Shown piece after piece: positions 26,635-34,945 of a stretch of DNA of 64,000 nucleotides. Position 1 is the stretch's first letter. Each line of letters opens with the position of its first letter. The translations under genes and the position numbers were made by a program. The DNA comes from Bordetella parapertussis (GTDB taxonomy: Bacteria; Pseudomonadota; Gammaproteobacteria; Burkholderiales; Burkholderiaceae_D): positions 73,469-137,468 of the forward strand of contig CAMBFZ010000007.1 in NCBI GenBank assembly GCA_945866125.1. The letters run 5' to 3'. Under the pieces are notes generated by a model that worked only from the letters and a program-made list of their open reading frames with translations, made no database searches and was not told the DNA's origin.

Positions 26635-28680
26635 ATGGCGCGTGCGGCACCCCCTCAATCGCAAGGGGATAGACGAGCTCCGGCGGATGCCCGGGGCTTG
26701 GCATTGCCTGAACAGCAATTCCCATCGGTTGGCATAATTCATGCGGCCGATCAGGGGAATATGATCGAAGAATCCCACAAACGCTCGGCCGCGTTTGGGC
26801 TGGAGCAGGACGCCAAGCCTGACTACACGCCGCTGCAAAAAGCCGACCTGACCTACAAGGTCGACCAAAACCGTGGCCTGCATACCCATGCTGTGCCGGT
26901 GATGGAGACGCTCTACGAGCAGATCATTAACACCCACAACATGGTGATCCTCACCGATGCGCAGGGCGTGATTCTGCACACCATGGGCGACGATGATTTT
27001 CTGGAAAAAGCAGACCGCGTTGCCTTGAAGGCCGGTGTCGCCTGGTCGGAAGAGAGCAAGGGCACCAACGCCATTGGTACGGCTATTGCCGAACGTGCGC
27101 CAACGTTGGTGCACGCGGATCAGCACTTCCTGACCGCAAATCATTTCCTGACCTGTTCGGCGGCGCCGATTACGGATCATCAGGGGCAGTTGATCGGGGT
27201 GCTCGACGTCACCGGCGACCAGCGTAGTTTTCATAAACACACGATGGCCCTGGTCAGAATGTCGGCGCAGATGATTGAAAATCAATTATTTGCGGCGGCC
27301 TTCAATGACGCAATCACGCTGCATTTTCATAGCCGCCCCGAATTTATCGGTACGCTAATGGAAGGCATTGCGTCGTTCTCGGCATCAGGCCGGTTTTTAT
27401 CAGCGAATCGCAGCGGCCTGTTTCAATTGGGCTTACCGTTATCGGCGCTGCAGACGCATACGTTCAGTTCTTTATTTGGGATGCCGGTGTCGGCATTGTT
27501 TGATCATTACCGCACCATCGCGCCGACGCTGCTAAACCTGTGTTTACACACCGGCGTACGGGTATTGGGGCGTGCCGAGTTACGCCGCTCGAATCTATTT
27601 TTCCAAGGGGGCGAGACGGATGCGCCGGCGCGCAGTGAGCGTCAAGATCGTTCGGAGCGCCCCAATCAACACGCCAGCAAAAATGAGGTCTCAGCCGAAG
27701 ACAGCGCGGCGCGCCGCCATCGCTTATCGAGTTTGCATTATCTCGACACGGGCGACGAGAAAGTCGCCGCACTAATCAAAAAAGTGAATCTGGTAATGGG
27801 GCGCGATATCCCGGTCTTAATCACCGGTGAGACCGGCACCGGCAAAGAATTGCTCGCGCAAGCCATCCATAATGATTCACCCCGCGCGAGTGGCCCGTTT
27901 GTGGCGGTCAACTGCGCCTCAATTCCCGAGAGTCTGATCGAATCGGAATTGTTTGGGTATGAAGACGGCGCGTTTACGGGAGCGCGGAAAAAAGGCAGCA
28001 CCGGTAAAATTTTGCAGGCCAATGGCGGGTCGTTATTTCTGGATGAAATCGGCGATATGCCCCTAAGTTTGCAAGCGCGTTTGCTGCGTGTTTTGCAGGA
28101 GCGTTTGGTCATGCCGCTAGGTAGTAATAAATCCATACCGGTGAATGTCTCGCTCATTTGCGCGACCAATCGTAATTTGCGCGAGTTAATCGCCAAGGGT
28201 GCGTTCCGTGAAGATCTCTACTATCGTTTAAACGGCTTGGTGGTGCGGCTGCCGCCGCTGCGTGAACGCACCGATCTTGAAATCGTGATCAATAAATTGC
28301 TCTCTGCCGAATCCGATGGCACACCCTATACCGTTTCCGCGGAGGTGATGAGTTTATTCAAACGACATAACTGGCCAGGCAATTTTCGCCAGCTGACCAA
28401 CTTGCTGCGCACCGCCATGGTGATGGCAGATGAGGATCATGTGGTGCGGCTTGCGCACTTGCCGGAAGATTTTCTCGATGATGTCGATCTTGCCGCTGAC
28501 AAGCACGTGGGCAGTGCGGGAGCCACGGCGGCGTCTCATGCTGGCAGCCCAGCACGTCTGGAAGTTGTCGAGCTATTGGCGATACAAAGGGCTCTGCAAG
28601 AACACGGTGGCAATGTGTCGGCTGCTGCGCGCGCGCTCGGCGTATCGCGCAATACAATCTATCGCAAATTGCAGCACTGA
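26635..28680 (+). CDS. Sigma-54-dependent transcriptional activator (AcoR-like)
   Basis: A 681-residue activator. An N-terminal GAF-type sensor region (~residues 70-220, with VILTDAQGVILHTMGD) precedes an AAA+ domain containing GETGTGKE (Walker A), GAFTGA (sigma-54 contact loop) and LFLDEIGD (Walker B). A Fis-type helix-turn-helix closes the protein (NVSAAARALGVSRNTIYRK). There is no receiver domain, so it should sense a small ligand directly. GGGAGACAAGAC precedes ATG 26635. It is divergent from the pedF operon, and sigma-54 sites precede both that operon and the PQQ dehydrogenase, so both are likely targets. Confidence 0.93.
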   Translation: MARAAPPQSQGDRRAPADARGLALPEQQFPSVGIIHAADQGNMIEESHKRSAAFGLEQDAKPDYTPLQKADLTYKVDQNRGLHTHAVPVMETLYEQIINTHNMVILTDAQGVILHTMGDDDFLEKADRVALKAGVAWSEESKGTNAIGTAIAERAPTLVHADQHFLTANHFLTCSAAPITDHQGQLIGVLDVTGDQRSFHKHTMALVRMSAQMIENQLFAAAFNDAITLHFHSRPEFIGTLMEGIASFSASGRFLSANRSGLFQLGLPLSALQTHTFSSLFGMPVSALFDHYRTIAPTLLNLCLHTGVRVLGRAELRRSNLFFQGGETDAPARSERQDRSERPNQHASKNEVSAEDSAARRHRLSSLHYLDTGDEKVAALIKKVNLVMGRDIPVLITGETGTGKELLAQAIHNDSPRASGPFVAVNCASIPESLIESELFGYEDGAFTGARKKGSTGKILQANGGSLFLDEIGDMPLSLQARLLRVLQERLVMPLGSNKSIPVNVSLICATNRNLRELIAKGAFREDLYYRLNGLVVRLPPLRERTDLEIVINKLLSAESDGTPYTVSAEVMSLFKRHNWPGNFRQLTNLLRTAMVMADEDHVVRLAHLPEDFLDDVDLAADKHVGSAGATAASHAGSPARLEVVELLAIQRALQEHGGNVSAAARALGVSRNTIYRKLQH

Positions 28681-28682
28681 TC

Positions 28683-29627
28683 TTAGCGCGCCAACTCGCG
28701 CACCGCTTCGGTCAGGGCCTGGGCAATCGACGCGTCTGCCGTGGTGTGCGTTCCTTTCATCACCCAGCGTAACTGCGCGTGCGGCATGAAGCGCTGCAAG
28801 CGTACGGCATTTTCGGGAGGGCAGACCAGATCATGGCTGCCGTGAATCAAAATCGTGGGCACCGTATCAAGTCGGCGCGCCAGCCGAAATAATTTTTTTT
28901 CACTGGTGAAGCAAGAATGCGAAAGATAGTGTGCTTGCAAACGATACTTGCCCAAGGTGCGCGCCGAGGCGAGTGCATCGTTGGGCGAGGTTGCCGTTTT
29001 ATTTTCCCTGGCGCCGCCAGACATCACACGCATGATGGCGTCTTCGTAATCACTCCAGCGTTGGGCAGCGATAGCGGCTTGCTGCGCGTCTCCACACAGT
29101 AGCATCGTGCAGAGCGTACCGAGTACGTCGGCGCGCTGCTCGGTGCGCCAGCCCGCGGTCAGTCGCGCCCAACCTTCGGGTACCAACGCGCGCAGCGAAT
29201 GGAAAAACCAGTGCATCTCGCGCGCACTGCCCAGAAAACTGCCGCGCAATATCAAGCCGCTGACCTGCGCGCAATGCTGTCCTGCATACAGCAGCGCAAG
29301 GGTCGCTCCCCACGAACCACCCACCACCAGCCAGCGTGAAATGTTGAGCGTGCGGCGAAGAAGCTCAATATCGGCCACGAGCTGATGACTATCATTGCTG
29401 CGAATGTCACCGTGCGGCAGGGACTGCCCGGCGCCACGCTGATCAAACAGAACCACACGTTGCCGCTTCAGGTCAAACCAGTCCAGCATGGATAGCTGGC
29501 TGCCGCTGCCGGGGCCGCCATGCAGCACCACGGCTGCCGGCCCGTCGGGGCGGCCGTATTGGGCTACATGCAGCGTATGGCCATCGCCGGTGGCGATCTG
29601 CTGTTGATGGAAAGGCGTCGTAGACAT
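28683..29627 (-). CDS. pip: Proline iminopeptidase-type alpha/beta hydrolase
   Basis: A 314-residue alpha/beta hydrolase of peptidase family S33. The oxyanion motif HGGPGSG, the nucleophile elbow GGSWGATLAL (GxSxG) and the catalytic Asp/His regions IHGSHDLVCPP and MKGTHTT are visible. It would remove N-terminal proline from peptides. It is convergent with the activator gene and divergent from pqq. A link to processing of the PQQ precursor peptide is conceivable but unsupported. Confidence 0.85.
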   Translation of the reverse strand: MSTTPFHQQQIATGDGHTLHVAQYGRPDGPAAVVLHGGPGSGSQLSMLDWFDLKRQRVVLFDQRGAGQSLPHGDIRSNDSHQLVADIELLRRTLNISRWLVVGGSWGATLALLYAGQHCAQVSGLILRGSFLGSAREMHWFFHSLRALVPEGWARLTAGWRTEQRADVLGTLCTMLLCGDAQQAAIAAQRWSDYEDAIMRVMSGGARENKTATSPNDALASARTLGKYRLQAHYLSHSCFTSEKKLFRLARRLDTVPTILIHGSHDLVCPPENAVRLQRFMPHAQLRWVMKGTHTTADASIAQALTEAVRELAR

Positions 29628-29759
29628 GAAATTTTTAAGGAAATAATTACGCTAAAATGAAGCCGCTCAATAACAAAAAAGAAGCACCTGGCAGCACGCT
29701 GATTAAGCTAATGCCGCGTCAATGATGCGGTGTTTTCCAGAGTGAAGCGAAGGGAGACA

Positions 29760-29900
29760 ATGAGGTTCACCACCACGACCAAGCAGACACCACACGACTA
29801 TAAATTTAACAGCATGATAGCGGGCTTTGCTGCTTTGCTTGCGCGTGCTGACGGCGCGATGGTGCGTCAAATGCGTAAGAACTGCTACGCACCCAAATGA
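29760..29900 (+). CDS. Small ORF in the usual pqqA position, not PqqA-like
   Basis: A 46-codon ORF preceded by AAGGGAGACA, a good ribosome site, and ending 19 bp before pqqB. Its product has a hydrophobic middle (SMIAGFAALLARADG) and a basic C-terminus (QMRKNCYAPK). PqqA peptides need a Glu-x3-Tyr pair that is cross-linked to make PQQ; this peptide contains no Glu, so it cannot serve as the precursor. It may be a leader peptide or a chance ORF. Confidence 0.35.
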   Translation: MRFTTTTKQTPHDYKFNSMIAGFAALLARADGAMVRQMRKNCYAPK

Positions 29901-29919
29901 ATCTGACCTCCTGAAAATC

Positions 29920-30855
29920 ATGAAAATCCTCGTATTAGGCTCGGCCGCCGGTGGCGGTTTCCCGCAATGGAATTGCAATTGCACCAACTGCCACGGTCTG
30001 CGCAGCGGCACCCTCAACGCCCGGGCGCGCACGCAGTCATCGATTGCGGTTTCATCAAATGGCACAGACTGGGTTTTGATTAATGCCTCGCCCGATGTGT
30101 TGACCCAAATTCGCGCCAACCCTGCCTTGCAGCCGGCGCGTGCGATTCGTGATTCGGGCATTGCGGCGGTCATGGTGATGGACGCGCAGATTGATCACGT
30201 CACAGGTTTGTTGATGCTGCGTGAGGGGAAAAAGAAGCTTAATTTGTATTGCACCGATTCGGTGTGGGACGACCTTAATCACGGTTTACCGCTAGTGCCG
30301 GTACTGTCGCACTATTGCGGCGTTGAGCGTCATGCAATCCAGCCGCTGGCGGGTGACAAGGCCACGCAGTTTGCCCCGATCGATGTGCCCGGCGTTGCGG
30401 ATATCCGTTTTCATCCGCTGCCTTTGAAAAGCAAGGCGCCACCGTACTCGCCGCACCGCGCCAATCCGCAACCGGGCGACAATAATGGTTTGCTGATTGA
30501 AAATCTTGAGACCGGCAAGACCCTGTTTTATGCGCCCGGCTTAGGCGAGATCGAGCCGCATGTGCGTGCCGTGATGGAGAAGGCTGATTGCGTGCTCGTC
30601 GACGGCACCGTCTGGACCGGTGACGAAATGATCACGCTGGGGCTGTCGCAAAAAACAGCGGCCGACATGGGCCATCTGCAGCTATCCGGACCCGGCGGCA
30701 TGATCGAGCTGCTCGACGCGGTGGGGCCGCGGCGCAAGGTACTTATTCACATCAACAATACCAATCCGATTTTGAACGAAGACTCAGCCGAGCGTGCGCA
30801 ACTCGCGCAGCACGGTATTGAAGTCGCTTTTGATGGCATGGAGATTTCACTATGA
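29920..30855 (+). CDS. pqqB: Pyrroloquinoline quinone biosynthesis protein PqqB
   Basis: A 311-residue MBL-fold protein with the PqqB hallmark GSAAGGGFPQWNCNCTNC at the N-terminus (zinc site) and later IDHVTGLLMLREG. PqqB hydroxylates the Glu/Tyr-derived intermediate in PQQ synthesis. Start ATG 29920 gives the canonical N-terminus MKILVLGSAAGG; upstream in-frame residues are rejected. The stop overlaps the pqqC start. Confidence 0.95.
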   Translation: MKILVLGSAAGGGFPQWNCNCTNCHGLRSGTLNARARTQSSIAVSSNGTDWVLINASPDVLTQIRANPALQPARAIRDSGIAAVMVMDAQIDHVTGLLMLREGKKKLNLYCTDSVWDDLNHGLPLVPVLSHYCGVERHAIQPLAGDKATQFAPIDVPGVADIRFHPLPLKSKAPPYSPHRANPQPGDNNGLLIENLETGKTLFYAPGLGEIEPHVRAVMEKADCVLVDGTVWTGDEMITLGLSQKTAADMGHLQLSGPGGMIELLDAVGPRRKVLIHINNTNPILNEDSAERAQLAQHGIEVAFDGMEISL

Positions 30856-31562
30856 ACGCAAACACTAAGCTCGCCGACCAAATGCCTTGGGATCGTACCG
30901 AATTCGAAGCCCAACTGCGCGCCAAGGGCAACAACTATCACATCAATCACCCGTTCAACGTCAAGATGAACAATGGCGAACTAAGCCCTGAACAAATTCG
31001 TGGCTGGGTCATCAATCGTTTTTATTATCAGGTTCAAATTCCGGTTAAAGATGCGGCTGTGCTGTCCAACTGTCCGGATCGCGAGACCCGCCGCAAGTGG
31101 GTGCAGCGCATTCTCGACCATGACGGTTATGAAGATAAGCCCGGCGGGATCGAAGCATGGACGCGTCTGGGTGAAGCCGTTGGTATCTCGCGTGAAGAAT
31201 TATGGTCGCTGAAAAAAGTTGAGCCGGGCGTGCGATTTGCAGTCGATGCGTATGTCAATTTCGCTCGTAGCAAACCCTGGCAGGAAGCGGTCTGCTCATC
31301 GCTGACAGAAATGTTCGCACCTAAAATTCATAAAGATCGCCTGGCTAATTGGCCGCTTCATTACAAATGGGTCAATGAAGAAGGCCTGACGTATTTTCGT
31401 AGCCGTATTACTTTGGCCGAGCGGGATGTTGAACACGGTCTGGCAGTGACGCTTGATTATTTCACCACGCGTGCGCAACAAGAGCGCGCGCTGGAGATTC
31501 TGCAATTTAAACTTGATGTGCTGTGGTCGATTTCCGACGCCATCGAAAAAGCCTATCCGTGA
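30852..31562 (+). CDS. pqqC: Pyrroloquinoline-quinone synthase PqqC
   Basis: A 236-residue, helix-rich oxidase that carries out the last ring closure and eight-electron oxidation to PQQ. Conserved segments include NHPFNVKMNNGELSPEQI, WVINRFYYQ and LDHDGYEDKPGGIEAW, with active-site His, Arg and Tyr residues. ATGA overlap with pqqB shows coupling. Length is normal for the family. Confidence 0.96.
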   Translation: MNANTKLADQMPWDRTEFEAQLRAKGNNYHINHPFNVKMNNGELSPEQIRGWVINRFYYQVQIPVKDAAVLSNCPDRETRRKWVQRILDHDGYEDKPGGIEAWTRLGEAVGISREELWSLKKVEPGVRFAVDAYVNFARSKPWQEAVCSSLTEMFAPKIHKDRLANWPLHYKWVNEEGLTYFRSRITLAERDVEHGLAVTLDYFTTRAQQERALEILQFKLDVLWSISDAIEKAYP

Positions 31563-31573
31563 AAGAAAAGAGC

Positions 31574-31837
31574 ATGAGCGATTTGACGGCAAAACCAAAA
31601 CTGGCCCGTTTGTTCCGCATGCAATGGGAAGAAGCGCAAGGCGCCTATGTGCTGCTTTACCCGGAAGGCATGGTCAAACTGAATCAAAGCGCCGGCGAGA
31701 TTTTGAAGCGCTGCGATGGTGAGCGCGATGTCGCGGCGATCGTGGCCGACATTGAGCAGGCATTTGGTGCGACGGGGCTGGAGCCTGAGGTTAATGGATT
31801 TATTGAGATTGCAACTGAGCGAGGCTGGATTGTCTGA
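31574..31837 (+). CDS. pqqD: PQQ biosynthesis protein PqqD (peptide chaperone)
   Basis: An 87-residue RRE-fold protein. The segment LFRMQWEEAQGAYVLLYPEGMVKLNQSAG is the family core (quoted in parts: QWEEAQGAYVLLYPEG and KLNQSAGEIL). PqqD presents the PqqA peptide to the radical-SAM enzyme PqqE. The ATG lies 12 bp after the pqqC stop. Its 3' end overlaps the start of pqqE by up to 44 bp. Confidence 0.94.
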   Translation: MSDLTAKPKLARLFRMQWEEAQGAYVLLYPEGMVKLNQSAGEILKRCDGERDVAAIVADIEQAFGATGLEPEVNGFIEIATERGWIV

Positions 31838-32987
31838 ACAAAAACTCATACCGCCACCATTGTGGCTGCTGGCAGAGATCACCTACAAATGCCCCTTGCA
31901 TTGTGTGTTTTGCTACAACCCGCTGAATTACGCCGAAAACCGTAATGAGCTGAGTACTGCGCAATGGATCGATGTGCTGCAGCAAGCGCGCAAACTGGGC
32001 GCGGCGCAATTGGGATTTTCCGGTGGCGAGCCGTTGGTCCGCGATGATCTTGAAGAGCTTATTGGTGAAGGACACCGGCTTGGTTTTTATACCAACCTCA
32101 TCACCTCGGGTATCGGTTTGACCGAGACCCGTATTGCACGGATGAAGGAGCTCGGGCTCGACCATATACAGCTATCGTTTCAGGACTCCACCAAGGAGAT
32201 GAATGATTTTCTTTCCAGTACCAAGACCTTTGAGTTGAAGTCGCGCGTGGCCAAGCTGATCAAGCAATATGACTACCCGATGGTGCTAAATGTGGTGCTG
32301 CATCGTTATAACCTCGACCATGTTGGGCGCATTATCGAGATGGCCGTGGAAATGGGTGTCGAATATCTGGAGCTGGCCAACACGCAGTATTACGGCTGGG
32401 GCATGGTCAACCGAGATCAGTTGATTCCAACGCGCGACCAACTCGAACGCGCTGAAGCAGTGGTCAACGAATACCGCGCCAAGCTCGGTAACAAAGTGCG
32501 CATCCTGTTTGTGGTGCCGGATTATTTTGAAGAGCGTCCAAAGGCCTGCATGAATGGTTGGGGCTCGGTGTTCCTTGCGGTTGCCGCCGATGGTGCTGCC
32601 TTGCCGTGTCATGCCGCGAAAAGTCTGCCGGGATTGCAATTTCCGAATGTCACTGAGGAAACTTTACAAAATATCTGGTATAAAAGCGATGCATTTAACC
32701 GCTATCGGGGCGATGCGTGGATGAAGGAGCCTTGTCGCAGTTGTTCTGAAAAAGACAAGGATTTCGGTGGCTGTCGTTGTCAGGCTTATGCGCTGACAGG
32801 CGCTGCTGAAAATGCCGATCCGGTTTGTAGCAAGTCGCCGCATCACAGCGACGTCAAGCAGATTGTGATGCAGGCGCAGACCAAGCCGGTTACGGCGGAA
32901 GAAAAGCCGCTGCTGTTCCGCACGGATGCTAATTCCATGCGCTATGCGTCGATTCCAATAAAAGAAGAACGAAACAAGGTACCGTAA
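31794..32987 (+). CDS. pqqE: PqqA peptide cyclase PqqE (radical SAM/SPASM)
   Basis: About 397 residues. The radical-SAM cluster motif is CPLHCVFC, followed by GFSGGEPLV; the C-terminal SPASM region carries further cysteines (CMNGW, LPCHAAKSLPG, CRSCSEKDKDFGGCRCQA). It forms the Glu-Tyr carbon-carbon bond in PqqA. ATG 31794 gives a 44-bp overlap with pqqD; an alternative TTG at 31830, preceded by GAGG, would give an N-terminus MSEQKL closer to known PqqE proteins. The stop is one base before the next ATG. Confidence 0.94.
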   Translation: MDLLRLQLSEAGLSEQKLIPPPLWLLAEITYKCPLHCVFCYNPLNYAENRNELSTAQWIDVLQQARKLGAAQLGFSGGEPLVRDDLEELIGEGHRLGFYTNLITSGIGLTETRIARMKELGLDHIQLSFQDSTKEMNDFLSSTKTFELKSRVAKLIKQYDYPMVLNVVLHRYNLDHVGRIIEMAVEMGVEYLELANTQYYGWGMVNRDQLIPTRDQLERAEAVVNEYRAKLGNKVRILFVVPDYFEERPKACMNGWGSVFLAVAADGAALPCHAAKSLPGLQFPNVTEETLQNIWYKSDAFNRYRGDAWMKEPCRSCSEKDKDFGGCRCQAYALTGAAENADPVCSKSPHHSDVKQIVMQAQTKPVTAEEKPLLFRTDANSMRYASIPIKEERNKVP

Positions 32988-32988
32988 T

Positions 32989-33834
32989 ATGAACGTCGTG
33001 GCACGCAGGCTGTTTCCGCTTACGCAGGTTTTCCAATTTCGTGCCACGCAACCTGATCGCTCCCCTGCAGATCTGTTTTTTTTACAGTGGTTGAGTTTTA
33101 GTGGGCTAATGGTGTTCGCGGCCTACCTGCTCTGGCGCGCCAATATCTGGGGTATTTTGGTTGCTGCTGATCCGACCGGCATCACGCTGATGATCATTGC
33201 GGTGTTTCTGTTTGCGACAGTCTGGGTGGGCATGCGGGCGTGGACCTTGTCTCAGGAACGCCGTGCGCTTGATGCGTGGATCGCTGCGGTCCGGCCACAG
33301 TTTGCGCCTGCTGCTGCGCCCTCCGGCCCAGCCGGTTGCGTGCAAGATTACTTGTCGGCCCTGGTGTCCAAGAGTCGGCATCATGATCACGATAATGGGC
33401 AGCTTACCGAAGTGCTGGCGGAACGCCTGCATGGACCAAGCGAGTCGGCGTGGTGGGTCAACGGTATACAGATCAAGCTTGGCCTACTGGGGAAAGTGAT
33501 CGGCTTTTCCATTCTTGCGATCGAAATCTCGCAGATTCAAAATTTTGATGCGTCGCAATCGCAGACGCTGCTCAAGACCCTTACCGGTGGCCTCGGCATT
33601 GCGTTACTGACCACGGCAGTTGGGTTGGTGGCCAACATGCTGCTTGGTATTCAGCTAGTGAAAATGGATCGATGCAGCGACGGTATTTTGGTTGATGCAC
33701 TTGAATTTGCCGAGACCGGTCTGGTTGCGCTTACGCGTCCCGAGCACGGCGCAGCGGTGATGGCGGTTGCACCCGTCGCACCCGTTGCGCTGACGTTGGT
33801 GGCGGTACCAACAGACGATCAGGAACCGGCGTGA
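32989..33834 (+). CDS. MotA/TolQ/ExbB-like inner-membrane channel protein linked to pqq
   Basis: A 281-residue membrane protein of unassigned function. Four hydrophobic segments are seen: ~30-50, ~63-83, ~160-180 and ~198-220. The last two carry the MotA/TolQ/ExbB-type pattern (LGLLGKVIGFSILA and GGLGIALLTTAVGLVANM), typical of proton-driven channel units. The C-terminus is Ala/Val/Pro rich. ATG 32989 lies one base after the pqqE stop, and its own stop overlaps the next gene, whose product looks like the matching ExbD/TolR-type partner. Proton-channel function is inferred from these motifs. Confidence 0.7.
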   Translation: MNVVARRLFPLTQVFQFRATQPDRSPADLFFLQWLSFSGLMVFAAYLLWRANIWGILVAADPTGITLMIIAVFLFATVWVGMRAWTLSQERRALDAWIAAVRPQFAPAAAPSGPAGCVQDYLSALVSKSRHHDHDNGQLTEVLAERLHGPSESAWWVNGIQIKLGLLGKVIGFSILAIEISQIQNFDASQSQTLLKTLTGGLGIALLTTAVGLVANMLLGIQLVKMDRCSDGILVDALEFAETGLVALTRPEHGAAVMAVAPVAPVALTLVAVPTDDQEPA

Positions 33835-34436
33835 GTTTGCGCAAGAAGCGTCGCGAAGGGGAGGTCGACCCCTTCTACGACATGCTATTCAATATTCTCA
33901 TTGCCTTTGTTTTTTGTTTCATCATCGCGTTGCTGGCGATGAATCCCAAGGCAAAAAAAGAGGGTGACATTCCGGCTAAGGCCGAGTTCATCATTACGGT
34001 CTCGTGGCCTGACATGAACCCGAATGATCTCGACACCTATGTACAGGACCCCAACGGCGGCATGACCTGGTTTCGCCAACGCGAAGCCGGCTTGATGCAT
34101 CTGGATCGCGATGATCGCGGCATTGCCGGCGACAGCATTCGGGTCAATGGTCGTGAGGTCATCAATCCGCTTAATCAGGAAGTCGTCACCATCCGCGGTT
34201 TTGCGCCGGGCGAATACACCGTCAACGTGCAGTACTACGATTCCAAAAACGAAGAGCCGGTTGAGGCCAATGTGTCAGTCGTTAAGGTCAATCCGAAGGC
34301 CGAGATTTCTTATTACGGCACCATCAAGCTCGAGCGTAAAGGCGACGAGAAAACAGCAGTTCGCTTCACCGTCGATTCCGAAGGTATCGTCAGCAATATC
34401 AACACCCTTCCTAAACAACTTGCTCCGCAATCATGA
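33831..34436 (+). CDS. ExbD/TolR-like single-pass protein with periplasmic beta-rich domain
   Basis: A 201-residue protein beginning with GTG that overlaps the previous stop. A basic N-terminus (LRKKRREGEVDPFYDML) precedes one transmembrane helix (~20-42) with an acidic residue at its cytoplasmic edge, as in ExbD/TolR/MotB. The ~150-residue periplasmic part is beta-rich with WPDMNPNDLDTYVQDPNGG and LDRDDRGIAGDSIRVNG, resembling DUF2135-type beta-sandwiches, and lacks an obvious peptidoglycan-binding motif. Likely partner of the channel protein at 32989. Function unknown. Confidence 0.65.
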   Translation: MSLRKKRREGEVDPFYDMLFNILIAFVFCFIIALLAMNPKAKKEGDIPAKAEFIITVSWPDMNPNDLDTYVQDPNGGMTWFRQREAGLMHLDRDDRGIAGDSIRVNGREVINPLNQEVVTIRGFAPGEYTVNVQYYDSKNEEPVEANVSVVKVNPKAEISYYGTIKLERKGDEKTAVRFTVDSEGIVSNINTLPKQLAPQS

Positions 34437-34945
34437 CCAATATCTCGCTTTTCTTGACGTTTCTTTATGTGGCCATTGCTGCATTATTGTTGATACTGTG
34501 CCTGGCGACCGGCTGGAAGCGCTGGATCAAGGTGCTGATGGTGTTGGTGGTGACGGTCAGCTATTTTGTGGCTAACGCGACCTTTGAAGACATGCTTGGC
34601 TGGCCAACGCCGCGCATGCTGCCGGAGAAATTTTTGATCAATGGTGTCGTGATCGAAGAGCCTAACAAAGAGCGCGGTGTGGAAGGCGCGATCTATGTAT
34701 GGGTGACTGCGCTGGATGGCAATCGCCCCGGCGGCGCACCGCGCGCGTATCGTTTGCCGTATCTGAAAGACACGCACTCCCAGCTCTCCGAATCACAACG
34801 CAAGAGCCGCAATGGCGTGCGTCAGGTCGGCTCTGTTGAGCGCTCCGGTGGTGGTACTGGTAACGCGTGGTTCAAGATTAATCCTGACAACAAGATCAAG
34901 CTCCGAGTCAGTGATGCACCGGCCACCCGCCTGCCGGAGAAATGA
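34433..34945 (+). CDS. Uncharacterised two-helix membrane protein of the pqq-linked cassette
   Basis: A 170-residue protein with two N-terminal transmembrane helices (~5-25 and ~30-50) and a ~115-residue, probably periplasmic, soluble part containing EGAIYVWVTALDGN and PRAYRLPYLKDTH. I do not recognise the family. Both ends overlap neighbours by ATGA, so it belongs to the same transcript as the channel genes. Confidence 0.6.
   Translation: MTNISLFLTFLYVAIAALLLILCLATGWKRWIKVLMVLVVTVSYFVANATFEDMLGWPTPRMLPEKFLINGVVIEEPNKERGVEGAIYVWVTALDGNRPGGAPRAYRLPYLKDTHSQLSESQRKSRNGVRQVGSVERSGGGTGNAWFKINPDNKIKLRVSDAPATRLPEK

Noticed and set aside
28683..29627. Proline iminopeptidase-type gene as a PQQ biosynthesis protease
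   Set aside because: It is an S33 alpha/beta hydrolase, not the M16-type PqqF/PqqG, and is transcribed away from pqq.
29760..29900. 46-codon ORF considered as pqqA
   Set aside because: It lacks any Glu and so cannot supply the Glu-x3-Tyr cross-link.
29703..30173. Minus-strand frame opposite pqqB and its leader
   Set aside because: Antisense to pqqB, no motif, no ribosome site.
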